Position numbers and translations under genes: made by a program
Shown here: in pieces, positions 22,128-30,002 of the stretch
Layout: each line of letters starts with the position of its first letter
Numbering within the stretch: the first letter of the stretch is position 1
Source of the DNA: Bacteroidia bacterium
GTDB taxonomy: Bacteria > Bacteroidota > Bacteroidia > SXHM01
Direction: 5' to 3'
Length of the DNA stretch: 46,731 nt
NCBI GenBank assembly: GCA_020054035.1
Contig: JAGVLY010000086.1
Span: forward strand, 1 to 46,731
The notes under the pieces: model-generated
What the model saw: only the letters and a program-made list of their open reading frames with translations
The model's database searches: none
What the model was told of the DNA's origin: nothing

Positions 22128-23602
22128 TGGCTCACGCACTTTCTAAATCGTCTTTTATCCGTGGGATGCAGTGCATCAAATCACTTTACCTCTACAAGCA
22201 CAATTACAAACTGCGCGATGCAATAAGTCCTTCGCAGCAGGCGCTTTTCTCAAGAGGAATAAATGTGGGAAAAATTGCGCAGGATATTTTTCCGGGCGGT
22301 GTGGATGTTACTCCCGAAAGCGTTTTCAAGTATTCTGTATCAGTTGAGAAAACACGTAAACTAATTGAAGAAGGAATAGAAATTATTTACGAAGCCGCAT
22401 TCATTTTCAATGATGTGCTGGCTGCCGTTGACATTCTTGTAAAACGTGATGGGAAATGGTTTGCATACGAGGTAAAAAGTTCAACGCGCGTGAGCGATGT
22501 GTACCGCTTAGATGCTTCGCTGCAGTATTACGTGATTACTAATGCGGGAATTAATCTTGCAGATTTTTCTATTCTGCATCTTAACAATCAATATATAAGA
22601 AAAGGAAAGATAGAACCGGAGAATTTATTTACTGCTGTTTCACTGCTCAGCGAGTGCGAAAAAAATCAAACGATGATTGCTGACAAAGTGCGCGAACTGA
22701 AAGATGTTTCCTCGCTTTCTTCGGTGCCTGCTATTAAAATAGGTAAGCATTGTTTTGAGCCTTATGCCTGCGATTTCATGGGGCAATGCTGGAAAAATGT
22801 ACCGCAGAATTCGGTATTTGAACTGGCGGGTATGAGCAAAGAAAAACAGTTTGAGCTATTTGATAGCGGCATTGTGAAAATAAGTGATGTGCCACCCGAT
22901 TATTCACTGGAGAAAAATCAACGGATACAGGTAGATGCCACCAATTCAGGAAAAGAACTGATTGACAAAACAGCGATTGACAAGTTTCTCTTCAGGATCA
23001 ATTACTCGGTTTACTTCTTCGACATTGAAACGTTTATGCCTGCTGTGCCAATGTTTGATGGCACCAGCCCCTTTCAGCATATTCCTTTTCAGTATTCGTT
23101 GCATTATAAAAAAGCAAAAGATGCGCCTTTACAGCACATTGAGTTTTTAGCAGAATCAGGGCTTGACCCGCGCAAAGAATTTATCACCCATTTTCTGGAA
23201 AGCACAAAAGATGCTGTCTGCATATTAGTTTATAACCGCATGTTTGAAAGTTCGGTTATTGCAAGGCTGGGAAATGATTTCCTGGAACTGAAACCCGAAA
23301 TAGAAAAGCGTCTCGCGATTATGATAGATCTGATGGAGCCTTTTCAAAAACGGCATTATTATCATCCTTTGATGAAAGGTTCGCACTCCATAAAGAATGT
23401 ATTACCTGCGCTATTCCCTGATTTCAATCACAAGAATTTAGCAATCAGTGATGGCACCATGGCTATGGGTGCTTTTGAACAACTGCAAACCGAAACCGAT
23501 ATTTTTAAAATTGCTGAACTGCGCGACAACCTGCTAGAGTATTGCAAACTGGATACGTTGGCGATGGTGAAAATCTTTGAATTTCTGGAAAAGATTAATT
23601 AA
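22127..23602 (+). CDS. Cas4/RecB-like nuclease fused to DUF2779 DEDD-exonuclease domain
   Basis: A 491 aa protein with two nuclease-like parts. Residues 1-225 resemble Cas4/RecB nucleases: Asp102 in LAAVDIL and Glu115-Lys117 in YEVKSS form the PD-(D/E)XK core, and Cys15, Cys209, Cys215 and Cys221 have the one-plus-three spacing of a 4Fe-4S site. Residues about 290-491 are the DUF2779 domain with FFDIETF (Asp299, Glu301) and a final EYCKLDTLAM, as in RNase H-like DEDD exonucleases. It probably trims DNA or RNA ends; no helicase, cas gene or defence gene is near. The ATG overlaps the stop of the Nudix gene by one base. The domain family is known but its function is not. Confidence 0.8.
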   Translation: MAHALSKSSFIRGMQCIKSLYLYKHNYKLRDAISPSQQALFSRGINVGKIAQDIFPGGVDVTPESVFKYSVSVEKTRKLIEEGIEIIYEAAFIFNDVLAAVDILVKRDGKWFAYEVKSSTRVSDVYRLDASLQYYVITNAGINLADFSILHLNNQYIRKGKIEPENLFTAVSLLSECEKNQTMIADKVRELKDVSSLSSVPAIKIGKHCFEPYACDFMGQCWKNVPQNSVFELAGMSKEKQFELFDSGIVKISDVPPDYSLEKNQRIQVDATNSGKELIDKTAIDKFLFRINYSVYFFDIETFMPAVPMFDGTSPFQHIPFQYSLHYKKAKDAPLQHIEFLAESGLDPRKEFITHFLESTKDAVCILVYNRMFESSVIARLGNDFLELKPEIEKRLAIMIDLMEPFQKRHYYHPLMKGSHSIKNVLPALFPDFNHKNLAISDGTMAMGAFEQLQTETDIFKIAELRDNLLEYCKLDTLAMVKIFEFLEKIN

Positions 23603-23628
23603 CCACAGAGGCACAGAGAACATAGAAG
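23602..23628. repeat. Half copy of a CACAGAGG-type repeat
   Basis: ACCACAGAGGCACAGAGAAC looks like the left arm of the intergenic inverted repeats seen elsewhere here, but no complementary right arm follows. It begins on the last base of the nuclease gene. Confidence 0.6.
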
Positions 23629-23638
23629 TTCATTGAGG

Positions 23639-24202
23639 CTAAACACCCAGTGTTTTCAGCAGATAGCCGAGGAAGGAGATAAACATAAACACCATTCCAA
23701 GAATAATCAATCTGTTTACTGCCACTTCTTTATTACCTGTTTTGGCGGGTTGAAAATTCACCATCATAACAGAAAACAATTCAGATGCCCTTGAAGAAAA
23801 CGTTTTCTCTTCGCCTGTTAGCCTGTTCAGTTTATTGTTCAATAGGTAGGTCATGTAAAGACTTAATGCCAATAATATCGCAAGAAAAAAAGAGAACAAG
23901 GCAATTGATTTATTAACGTATTTTTCGTAACCTGAAGTGACGCTCAATCTGTTTATCGTCTCTTTCTGGCTTTTAAAAATAGCTTCATCCATGATTTTAA
24001 TAATGTGCAAATTTTCGATGTAGCTGCTGTTCTCCGTTGTGTTCAAACTGTCAATGTTTCTGCCATTTAATATGCGTTCGTTTTCTTTAACAAGCTGCTC
24101 TCTTTTATTTAGCATGTCGTAGGTTTCACCAATATCGGCTTGCACTGTGGCGAAACAGCTGAACAGAAAAAGAAATATAAAAAATCTCAACATCATTTTC
24201 AA
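23639..24202 (-). CDS. Membrane protein of unknown function (187 aa)
   Basis: No family recognised. It has a signal sequence (1-22, MKMMLRFFIFLFLFSCFATV), a helical and polar outer segment (23-95, with KREQLVKENERILNGR that may form a coiled coil), a membrane helix (about 97-119, IALFSFFLAILLALSLYMTY), a cytoplasmic loop (NNKLNRLTGEEKTFSSR), and a second membrane helix near the C-terminus (about 163-185). It follows the PhoD-like gene by 18 bp and is probably co-transcribed with it. A role cannot be inferred from that pairing. Confidence 0.65.
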   Translation of the reverse strand: MKMMLRFFIFLFLFSCFATVQADIGETYDMLNKREQLVKENERILNGRNIDSLNTTENSSYIENLHIIKIMDEAIFKSQKETINRLSVTSGYEKYVNKSIALFSFFLAILLALSLYMTYLLNNKLNRLTGEEKTFSSRASELFSVMMVNFQPAKTGNKEVAVNRLIILGMVFMFISFLGYLLKTLGV

Positions 24203-24220
24203 TAGAAGCCGCGAAAATAA

Positions 24221-26014
24221 TTATTTAATCACAACCGTTGTGTTGCCTTTTTCCATGCCATCTTCAGTAAGTGTACATAAGTAATTACCCGCTCTCTGCT
24301 TTGAAACATCAACTGTAAAACCGCTTGTGGTGATGTCTGTCTTTGTAAGAATTACTTTTCCCGAAATATCATACAACGTGAACACATAGTTTGCTCCCTG
24401 TTTAATTTCTGTGAACTGAATAGTTATAAGATTGGATGCCGGATTAGGATACACTTCCAGGCGATTGTACTTTTTTGTGCCTGCCGTTTCTTTTACTCCC
24501 GCCACAAAACCATCTTCAAAAGTCCAACAGTTGAAAACGGTGCCCTCGTTGTCAACAATGCACATACGCACTGAATCATTTCCGAATATTTCCACTCTTC
24601 CGAAACTGGTGTGGAAATTATTATTTCCTAATCCGCTGCCACCTTTGTTCCAGAGTGAATCCAGCACGGGTGGCTGACCTATTAGTGAGCCCACCGAGTC
24701 CATAACATGGTACAGTTTTATTTTACTTTCATCCACCCCCATAGCCGAAGAATTGAATTCAGGTATTCCTGAATTGGTGCCGTCATCCATTGCTGAGGTG
24801 TGTGTATCTCCCGAGAGCAAGATCACATTACGGATATTATTATTTCTGATAAAATGAATGAGTGTATCCTGATCGGCCGGAAAACCTGGCCAGCCATCGG
24901 CAAAGCCTGTTGCCATGGTCATGCCACTGCCACCGCTGCCGCCTATGTCTAAAGTGTTGCGCTGAAATCCAAGCCCCACATTTATCACACGTTTCAATGC
25001 TTTGTTAAACGTTGTTCCCGAGAGCAGGAACTTCCATTTTGCAGTAGAATTTTGCAATCCGTTCAGCAGCCATTGCATTTGTGTTGTACCCAGTATGGTG
25101 TGTCCGGGCAGAGGCGAAAATTCCCAGGGGAAACTTACATCGGTGCTGTCGTAATAAAAGGCTTCGTTGTTGGGCGAACGTGAGCTGCGGTTGTCGAGGA
25201 AAAAGAAATCGGCATTGCCCACCGTAAACTTATGATACAAACCCTGCGAAGTGTCAACCGCACTGTAGCCCGGAAAATAATCCAGCCAGCCGTTGATGGA
25301 GTTGATGCGCTCGTGCGCACCAAGCGGTGCATCAATCAAAACGGTTTCCAATCCGTTGGGGCCGGTGTAGGTAGCCTCCAATGATTGCGTGTTCATAGAA
25401 CTGTTGTTATCGGTATAGTCATGGTCGTCATACACGTATGCAAGAGGTATAGAACGCAGGATAGGAGCTATTCCCGGATAGGAATATTTAGCATGGTAAG
25501 ACGCTGTTACATAATCAAAGTCTTCAGAGAATTCATCGGCTGCATCGGGGTAAGTAAAATCACCCAACTGAATAAACAGATCAGGCTGCTGAGAAGCCAT
25601 AGCAGAAAAAAGCGGTGTCATATCACTACCTTTCATGCAGGAGCCAAATGCAAAGGAAAAATCTGTGGCCGCGCCTGGTTGCGGAAAGGTGGTGAACGAA
25701 GATACAACCGTATCCTGCTGCTGATTTACAAAATAGCGGCAGTAGTAAAGCGTATTAGGTTGAAGTCCGTTTACGGTAATAATAGCGCTGGTATCTTTTA
25801 ATGTTCTTAAGCTATCATTAAAGGAAATTGGGTTGCTGAAGCCGGCATCGGTATCTAATTGAACCTGCACATCGCCTGCCTGATTGCTGCGGATAAAAAT
25901 GCGCGCAGAAACATTGGTTACTGCACCGGCAACAGGGCCGAACAAGATATTCTGGGCGGAAGCAGTGAGAAGGTAAGAGAGTGAGAAAGTGAGAAAGAGA
26001 ATTGTTTTGTTCAT
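24221..26014 (-). CDS. PhoD-like phosphatase with T9SS sorting domain
   Basis: A secreted metallophosphoesterase of the alkaline phosphatase D family, 597 aa. Signal peptide MNKTILFLTFSLSYLLTASA; an N-terminal fibronectin-like domain (about 25-115, VSARIFIRSNQAGDVQVQLD); then the catalytic part with FSFAFGSCMKGSD, LFIQLGDFTYPDA, YVYDDHDYTDNNS and ILLSGDTHTSAMDD, which supply the metal ligands. The last 75 residues are a T9SS sorting domain (LEVYPNPASNLITIQF, YDISGKVILTKTD, GNYLCTLTEDG). It would release phosphate from organic phosphate outside the cell. The signal-peptide DNA is 39/40 identical to that of the gene at 27751, in inverted orientation. Confidence 0.9.
   Translation of the reverse strand: MNKTILFLTFSLSYLLTASAQNILFGPVAGAVTNVSARIFIRSNQAGDVQVQLDTDAGFSNPISFNDSLRTLKDTSAIITVNGLQPNTLYYCRYFVNQQQDTVVSSFTTFPQPGAATDFSFAFGSCMKGSDMTPLFSAMASQQPDLFIQLGDFTYPDAADEFSEDFDYVTASYHAKYSYPGIAPILRSIPLAYVYDDHDYTDNNSSMNTQSLEATYTGPNGLETVLIDAPLGAHERINSINGWLDYFPGYSAVDTSQGLYHKFTVGNADFFFLDNRSSRSPNNEAFYYDSTDVSFPWEFSPLPGHTILGTTQMQWLLNGLQNSTAKWKFLLSGTTFNKALKRVINVGLGFQRNTLDIGGSGGSGMTMATGFADGWPGFPADQDTLIHFIRNNNIRNVILLSGDTHTSAMDDGTNSGIPEFNSSAMGVDESKIKLYHVMDSVGSLIGQPPVLDSLWNKGGSGLGNNNFHTSFGRVEIFGNDSVRMCIVDNEGTVFNCWTFEDGFVAGVKETAGTKKYNRLEVYPNPASNLITIQFTEIKQGANYVFTLYDISGKVILTKTDITTSGFTVDVSKQRAGNYLCTLTEDGMEKGNTTVVIK
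25965..26004. repeat. 40-bp inverted repeat, left copy
   Basis: Encodes part of the PhoD-like signal peptide. Its reverse complement matches 27761-27800 at 39 of 40 bases. Both are rich in the word CTTTCTCA. Confidence 0.9.
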
Positions 26015-26031
26015 AGTTATTTTTGTGTTAG

Positions 26032-26071
26032 CCCTTCGTCCCGATAGCTATCGGGAATGCTCAGGGTGACA
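26032..26071. repeat. Composite repeat: palindrome inside another repeat
   Basis: CCCTTCG, then the 18-bp palindrome TCCCGATAGCTATCGGGA, then ATGCTCAGGGTGACA. The outer words are those of the repeat arm at 5190-5214 (CCCTTCGACTACGCTCAGGG), in which ACTAC has been replaced by the palindrome plus AT. The partner arm is missing here. The gap to the adhesin-like gene (to 26209) otherwise shows nothing. Confidence 0.85.
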
Positions 26072-26209
26072 TTTGCTATTTGGCTACTTGACTGTTTAAA
26101 CAGCAACGAAGGTAAAATTTTCCGTTTACGAAATAATAACAGCATATTCCTTGTAATTCAGGATATTATTGGCAAATTTGCAGGCATTCAAAAAATACCG
26201 TTTCCTTCC

Positions 26210-27706
26210 ATGAAGTTTTTTACCCGCTTAGCAGCTTTAGTGCTTTTGCTTTCAGGATCGTTTGTTGCCACCTCCCAGAACAATATGGGTGTAGGAACAC
26301 TGACACCTGATGTTACCGCAATACTTGACCTCACTTCCACCACCAAAGGTTTTCTGCCGCCACGCATGTCGCAGGTTGACAGAGATGCCATTGTAAACCC
26401 CGCTGACGGACTTATTGTTTACAACACCACCGACAGCGTTCTGGATTATTTTAACGGCACCTGCTGGCTGCCTGTTTATCTGGAAGATTGTAATGGTTGC
26501 TACTTCACCCTTTCTGCTTCTAGCAACGCTGGAACCATTGACCGCTTAATCAGCAACTCGGCACAAACGGCTTTAACCATTACCCAAACCAACGGCCTTC
26601 CTCAAAACATTGCACTTGCTCTTATCGGCACGCTACCTGCCGGAATTACCTATACCATAACACCTAACCCACTATCATCAAGCGGTGTGGTCTCCATTGT
26701 GTTTTATGCTTCGCCCTTTGCACCTGCGGGCACCTTCCCTATCGTCATATCGGCTATGTGCGGAACTACCACACAGAATTTTATTTATGCCCTTACCGTT
26801 GACCCTTGCTACTATGTAGCCGTATCCAATAGCGAAAGCGAATACGATGTTAGTGCCAACGTTTTTATTCAAAACCCAACAGCTCCGCAAAACCAGCCTA
26901 TCTGTGTGGCAGTGGAAGTAATGAACGGTGTTAGCATTACCAGCGATACCAATATTGTTCCTGCTTTTACAACGGGCAATCTTTTTCCGGGCTCACTGGT
27001 TTCGGTGGTTAACAACGGAACCATTATAGGCCGTGGCGGTAATGGTGGTGTGTCGTATGACCCTACTACCAACCCGCCAACAACAGGCGTGGGTGATAAC
27101 GGGGGCGATGCTATTTCACTGACCATTGATGCACAGATACAAAATAACGGCCTCATCTTTGGCGGTGGCGGTGGCGGAAGCGCTATGGCTTTTGACCTGA
27201 GTTATACCCTACCTCCTCCTGCTGATTTCATCACCTTCGGTCTCTTCATCGGTGCAGGCGGTGGCGGTGGCGCAGGTGTCAGCTATGGCGGAAATTCGCC
27301 TAACGGTGTTATCGGTCTTTCGGTCTACAATCCCGGGCAGGGCGGCACAGGCGGACAGCTTGGCCTTGGCGGTGCGGGCGGATACCTCAACTACCCTATT
27401 CCTATTAACGCAGGGCCGGCTACCATTACCCTTACCCCTATTGCCGATGCAGGTGATGGAGGCAACTACGGTTACCCGGGCGGACAAGGTAGTTTTGACC
27501 TCTACATCTCGGCCTACATTAACGTAAACATTCCCTTTGTAGGCAATGTGCAGATACCCGTAGTAACCAATCTAGCACTGCCTATTCCTATTCCTTATGC
27601 TATTCCGGCAGCAGCAGGATACGCTGTAAAACGCAACGGGTTTAACACCAGCATAGCTGATAATATGTACCAAACTTCGTTTATAAAAGGACAGGTGGGA
27701 AACTAA
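26210..27706 (+). CDS. Secreted glycine-rich, tail-fibre-like protein (498 aa)
   Basis: After a signal peptide (MKFFTRLAALVLLLSGSFVA, ending ATSQ) comes a module frequent in Bacteroidota surface and phage tail-like proteins: NMGVGTLTPDVTAILDLTST, KGFLPPRMSQVDRDAI, DGLIVYNTTD, YFNGTCW. A beta-rich domain with several Cys follows (about 90-230). From about residue 265 to 430 there are glycine-rich patches (GRGGNGG, GDNGGDA, NNGLIFGGGGGGS, GAGGGGGAG, GQGGTGG, GLGGAGG, GDGGNYG) split by beta-like segments, recalling the polyglycine bundles of gp38-type phage adhesins. No T9SS domain closes it. The start at the ATG at 26210 gives the signal peptide; upstream in-frame sequence does not look coding. 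It may bind surfaces or other cells. Confidence 0.7.
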   Translation: MKFFTRLAALVLLLSGSFVATSQNNMGVGTLTPDVTAILDLTSTTKGFLPPRMSQVDRDAIVNPADGLIVYNTTDSVLDYFNGTCWLPVYLEDCNGCYFTLSASSNAGTIDRLISNSAQTALTITQTNGLPQNIALALIGTLPAGITYTITPNPLSSSGVVSIVFYASPFAPAGTFPIVISAMCGTTTQNFIYALTVDPCYYVAVSNSESEYDVSANVFIQNPTAPQNQPICVAVEVMNGVSITSDTNIVPAFTTGNLFPGSLVSVVNNGTIIGRGGNGGVSYDPTTNPPTTGVGDNGGDAISLTIDAQIQNNGLIFGGGGGGSAMAFDLSYTLPPPADFITFGLFIGAGGGGGAGVSYGGNSPNGVIGLSVYNPGQGGTGGQLGLGGAGGYLNYPIPINAGPATITLTPIADAGDGGNYGYPGGQGSFDLYISAYINVNIPFVGNVQIPVVTNLALPIPIPYAIPAAAGYAVKRNGFNTSIADNMYQTSFIKGQVGN

Positions 27707-27750
27707 GTTGGCAGTGGCAGTTGGCAGTTTAAACAGATAAAAATATAATC

Positions 27751-28347
27751 ATGAAAAAAGCAATTCTCTTTCTCACTTTCTCACTCTCTTACTTTCTCAC
27801 TTCTTTCGCGCAAAGCACCTTTGAAGGAAAAATTGTTCTTCGCGCAGAGAACGGTGTTACAAAAGAAACATCCGACATTACTTGGTACATGAAAAACGGG
27901 CAGCACCTGCTGAACTATGTAAACACGGGCAGCGGTGTAAACAGCACCTACAGCCTGCTGAGCAAAGAAGGTAAACTGGAAATGATAAATGAGCGCGGAA
28001 GAGTAAACATTCCCGGCAACTCACTAAAAAAACAGGACTTTGATTTTACCACCTACAAGTTGCTGAACAAAGAAGGCAACAAAATGGTGAACGAATTTAT
28101 GTGTGTGAAATATACCATTGAAAGCGGCAATACTGTTGCCGAAGTATGGATGGCCGATGACGCGGATATTCACATCAAAGATTTCCCGGAAGTGATGCAA
28201 TCATCCTTGCTTACTGTTTGTGATAACCTGCACCAGGGCGGTATTCCAGTTCAACTTTTTGTTAAAGAAAAAACAGGCAAGCTGATGATGAGCCAAACTA
28301 TTACGTACATCATGCCCTGCAAGGTTGATGACGGGAAATTTAAATAA
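27751..28347 (+). CDS. DUF4412-like secreted protein (198 aa)
   Basis: Signal peptide MKKAILFLTFSLSYFLTSFA, then a beta-rich domain: FEGKIVLRAENGVTKETSDI, TWYMKNGQHLLNYVNTGSG, VNEFMCVKYTIESGNTVAEV and VCDNLHQGGIPVQLFVK, a pattern that fits the DUF4412 group of periplasmic proteins, whose role is unknown. Two Cys in the mature part may form a disulfide. The DNA of its signal peptide is an inverted near-copy of that of the PhoD-like gene at 24221. The Smr-domain gene converges with it, leaving 7 bp between the stops. The short gap before it holds GGCAGTTGGCAGT-like repeats (27709-27730). Confidence 0.7.
   Translation: MKKAILFLTFSLSYFLTSFAQSTFEGKIVLRAENGVTKETSDITWYMKNGQHLLNYVNTGSGVNSTYSLLSKEGKLEMINERGRVNIPGNSLKKQDFDFTTYKLLNKEGNKMVNEFMCVKYTIESGNTVAEVWMADDADIHIKDFPEVMQSSLLTVCDNLHQGGIPVQLFVKEKTGKLMMSQTITYIMPCKVDDGKFK
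27761..27800. repeat. 40-bp inverted repeat, right copy
   Basis: Matches the reverse complement of 25965-26004 at 39 of 40 bases and encodes part of the DUF4412-like signal peptide. The pair brackets the glycine-rich gene. Confidence 0.9.
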
Positions 28348-28354
28348 GTAAAAA

Positions 28355-28942
28355 TTATCTTATCAGCACCTCTGTAGCACCCCATCCGTAGCGCTCATAC
28401 GATGCAGCGCGGTAGGTAATACCGCTATAAGTTTCAAGCAGGGTATGTATCTCCTCGCGCAGGCGGCCCTTGCCAACACCGTGTATAAACACAATCTTGT
28501 AATAATTATTGCGGATAGCATTGTCCAGTGCCTTGGTAAAATGGCGCAGCTGCACATCAATGATTTCGCCATTACTCATGCCACGGTGACTGGGCAACAG
28601 GTTTTCAATATGCAGGTCCACCTCGTCTTCAATGGGTGTCCGCGCCTTTGATACTTTCTTGGGTAGCGGCTTTTCTTTTTCACGGATTATTTTTTCAACA
28701 GGTATTTTTTTCACCTCGTTCAGAAAAACATCAGGGTCAATCTGAGGAATTTCAATCTTCTTAGGTTCTTCTTTCGGTTTTTCGTGCTGATTACTTTTGT
28801 GTACCAATTTGTCAACGGCATAAGGTATCTCAAGGCCATCGTCCATCCGCACAATGGCAATGGATTTACCCTTGAAAGCGCTGATACTGCCGCCTCCGGG
28901 TTCATTGAGAAAATTTACCTGGTCACCTATGTTGAATTTCAT
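28355..28942 (-). CDS. Smr-domain protein
   Basis: A 195 aa protein with three parts. Residues 1-45 form a small beta domain (KFNIGDQVNFLNEPGGGSIS), as in the DUF2027/MutS2-associated N-terminus. A charged linker rich in K, E and P runs to about 105. Residues 108-195 are the Smr domain: DEVDLHIENLLPSHRG (the DLH motif), HFTKALDNAIRNNYYKIVFI, then HGVGKGRLREEIHTLL, the conserved GxGxGxLR-like loop. Smr domains are nicking endonucleases or RNA-binding units. This is the usual short Bacteroidota form, with no MutS part. The start is the ATG at 28940-28942, followed upstream by an inverted repeat. Confidence 0.85.
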   Translation of the reverse strand: MKFNIGDQVNFLNEPGGGSISAFKGKSIAIVRMDDGLEIPYAVDKLVHKSNQHEKPKEEPKKIEIPQIDPDVFLNEVKKIPVEKIIREKEKPLPKKVSKARTPIEDEVDLHIENLLPSHRGMSNGEIIDVQLRHFTKALDNAIRNNYYKIVFIHGVGKGRLREEIHTLLETYSGITYRAASYERYGWGATEVLIR

Positions 28943-28953
28943 TTTGTGTTTTT

Positions 28954-29056
28954 AATGGCACACGGATAACACGGATGTAACGGATAAAAACAGATTTGAA
29001 ACAAATTTAAAAAGATCCGTGAAAACCAGTCCAATCTGTGTCATCCGTGTGCCATT
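28954..29056. repeat. Intergenic imperfect inverted repeat (CACACGGAT type)
   Basis: Left arm AATGGCACACGGATAACACG, with CACGGAT words repeated; right arm ends GTCATCCGTGTGCCATT. It lies between two minus-strand genes. The outer 12 bases are exact complements and also occur at 42382. Confidence 0.88.
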
Positions 29057-29059
29057 GCT

Positions 29060-29986
29060 TCAATGTTTATTAAACGGATACACCCCAAACCCATGCACTC
29101 TGTTATATTCCAGTGCCGGAAAAGGAAACTTCACCACATCCAGTGCCGAGAAAATAGTCTTCAGCACTTTTGACTTCGTTCTGATTTTACTCAGTTGAAT
29201 GTCTAACGAAAAATAATACTGGCGGTAGCGTTCATACTGCGGAAGTGCCACACCATTGTGTTCCGTTGGATTGTAAGTGCCGCCCAGCATACCGTTGGCA
29301 CCGTAACCGAACGCCACATTCAGCCAGCGCGGAAAACGCGAGGTCTCGGGCAGGAACGAATGAATGTTGAACGACAACCATGCCGTATAGCTGTTGTAAT
29401 CTTTTATCAGCCGCTCAGGAACGTTACTGCCGAGTAAGTCCTTGCGGTACTGCCATCCGGGCGAATTCATAAAACCATAACGCAGAATAATGCGCTGCTC
29501 GTCCCATGCCAGCTCCTGCCCTATTGCCAGCATAGAGCCTCCGGTGTTTACCAATAAGTCGCCCCACGAAGCACCGTACTCAGCCGAAAAGCCATCAAAG
29601 ATTTCAATGGTAGTCATAAAAATAGTACCCATGCTTCCTCCAAGCCATATTGCCTTTTTACGTTCCAGTCCACTCCATCGAAACAAGTCAATACCGTATT
29701 TGCCTACATAATAAGAAGTGGTAAGGTGGCCCATTTTATCCATCTGCATCCACTCATCGTTATCATTAAAAAAGTGAAAGCCTGTAAGCGGGTAATCCTT
29801 ATACCACGCCACATACAGCCCTGCCATAGAAACGGCATAGAGCGAAGCACCGCCAATAAGCAAGCCGTTCAGGCGCTTTTTGTTCAGCGTTTTGGCAGGC
29901 ACAAAAAAGCCGGTACTGTCGTTTTGCGCATGAGCAAACACCAACGAGAAAGAGAGAACTAAAACAAGGCTCCATTTTTTTACCAC
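29060..29986 (-). CDS. DUF2279 protein
   Basis: A 308 aa protein with signal peptide (ending VFAHAQ) from the DUF2279 family of Bacteroidota. Its body carries YKDYPLTGFHFFNDNDEWMQ, then MDKMGHLTTSYYVGKYG, ASWGDLLVNTGGSMLAIGQE and GFMNSPGWQYRKD, with several hydrophobic segments that could lie in the outer membrane. Function is unknown. The start is GTG at 29984-29986 (GTG GTA AAA AAA TGG); there is no in-frame ATG before the signal peptide. It lies 16 bp after the TonB-dependent receptor, so the two form a likely operon and may handle the same substrate. Confidence 0.78.
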   Translation of the reverse strand: MVKKWSLVLVLSFSLVFAHAQNDSTGFFVPAKTLNKKRLNGLLIGGASLYAVSMAGLYVAWYKDYPLTGFHFFNDNDEWMQMDKMGHLTTSYYVGKYGIDLFRWSGLERKKAIWLGGSMGTIFMTTIEIFDGFSAEYGASWGDLLVNTGGSMLAIGQELAWDEQRIILRYGFMNSPGWQYRKDLLGSNVPERLIKDYNSYTAWLSFNIHSFLPETSRFPRWLNVAFGYGANGMLGGTYNPTEHNGVALPQYERYRQYYFSLDIQLSKIRTKSKVLKTIFSALDVVKFPFPALEYNRVHGFGVYPFNKH

Positions 29987-30002
29987 GAGCCAAAACTAAA
30001 AA

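Noticed and set aside
22127-23602. CRISPR adaptation Cas4 or defence nuclease locus
   Set aside because: The Cas4-like part is fused to DUF2779 and coupled to a housekeeping CoA pyrophosphatase; no repeats, cas1 or defence genes lie near.
26210-27706. Prophage tail-fibre gene
   Set aside because: It has a signal peptide and stands among ordinary chromosomal genes with no other phage genes, so it is treated as a cellular secreted protein.
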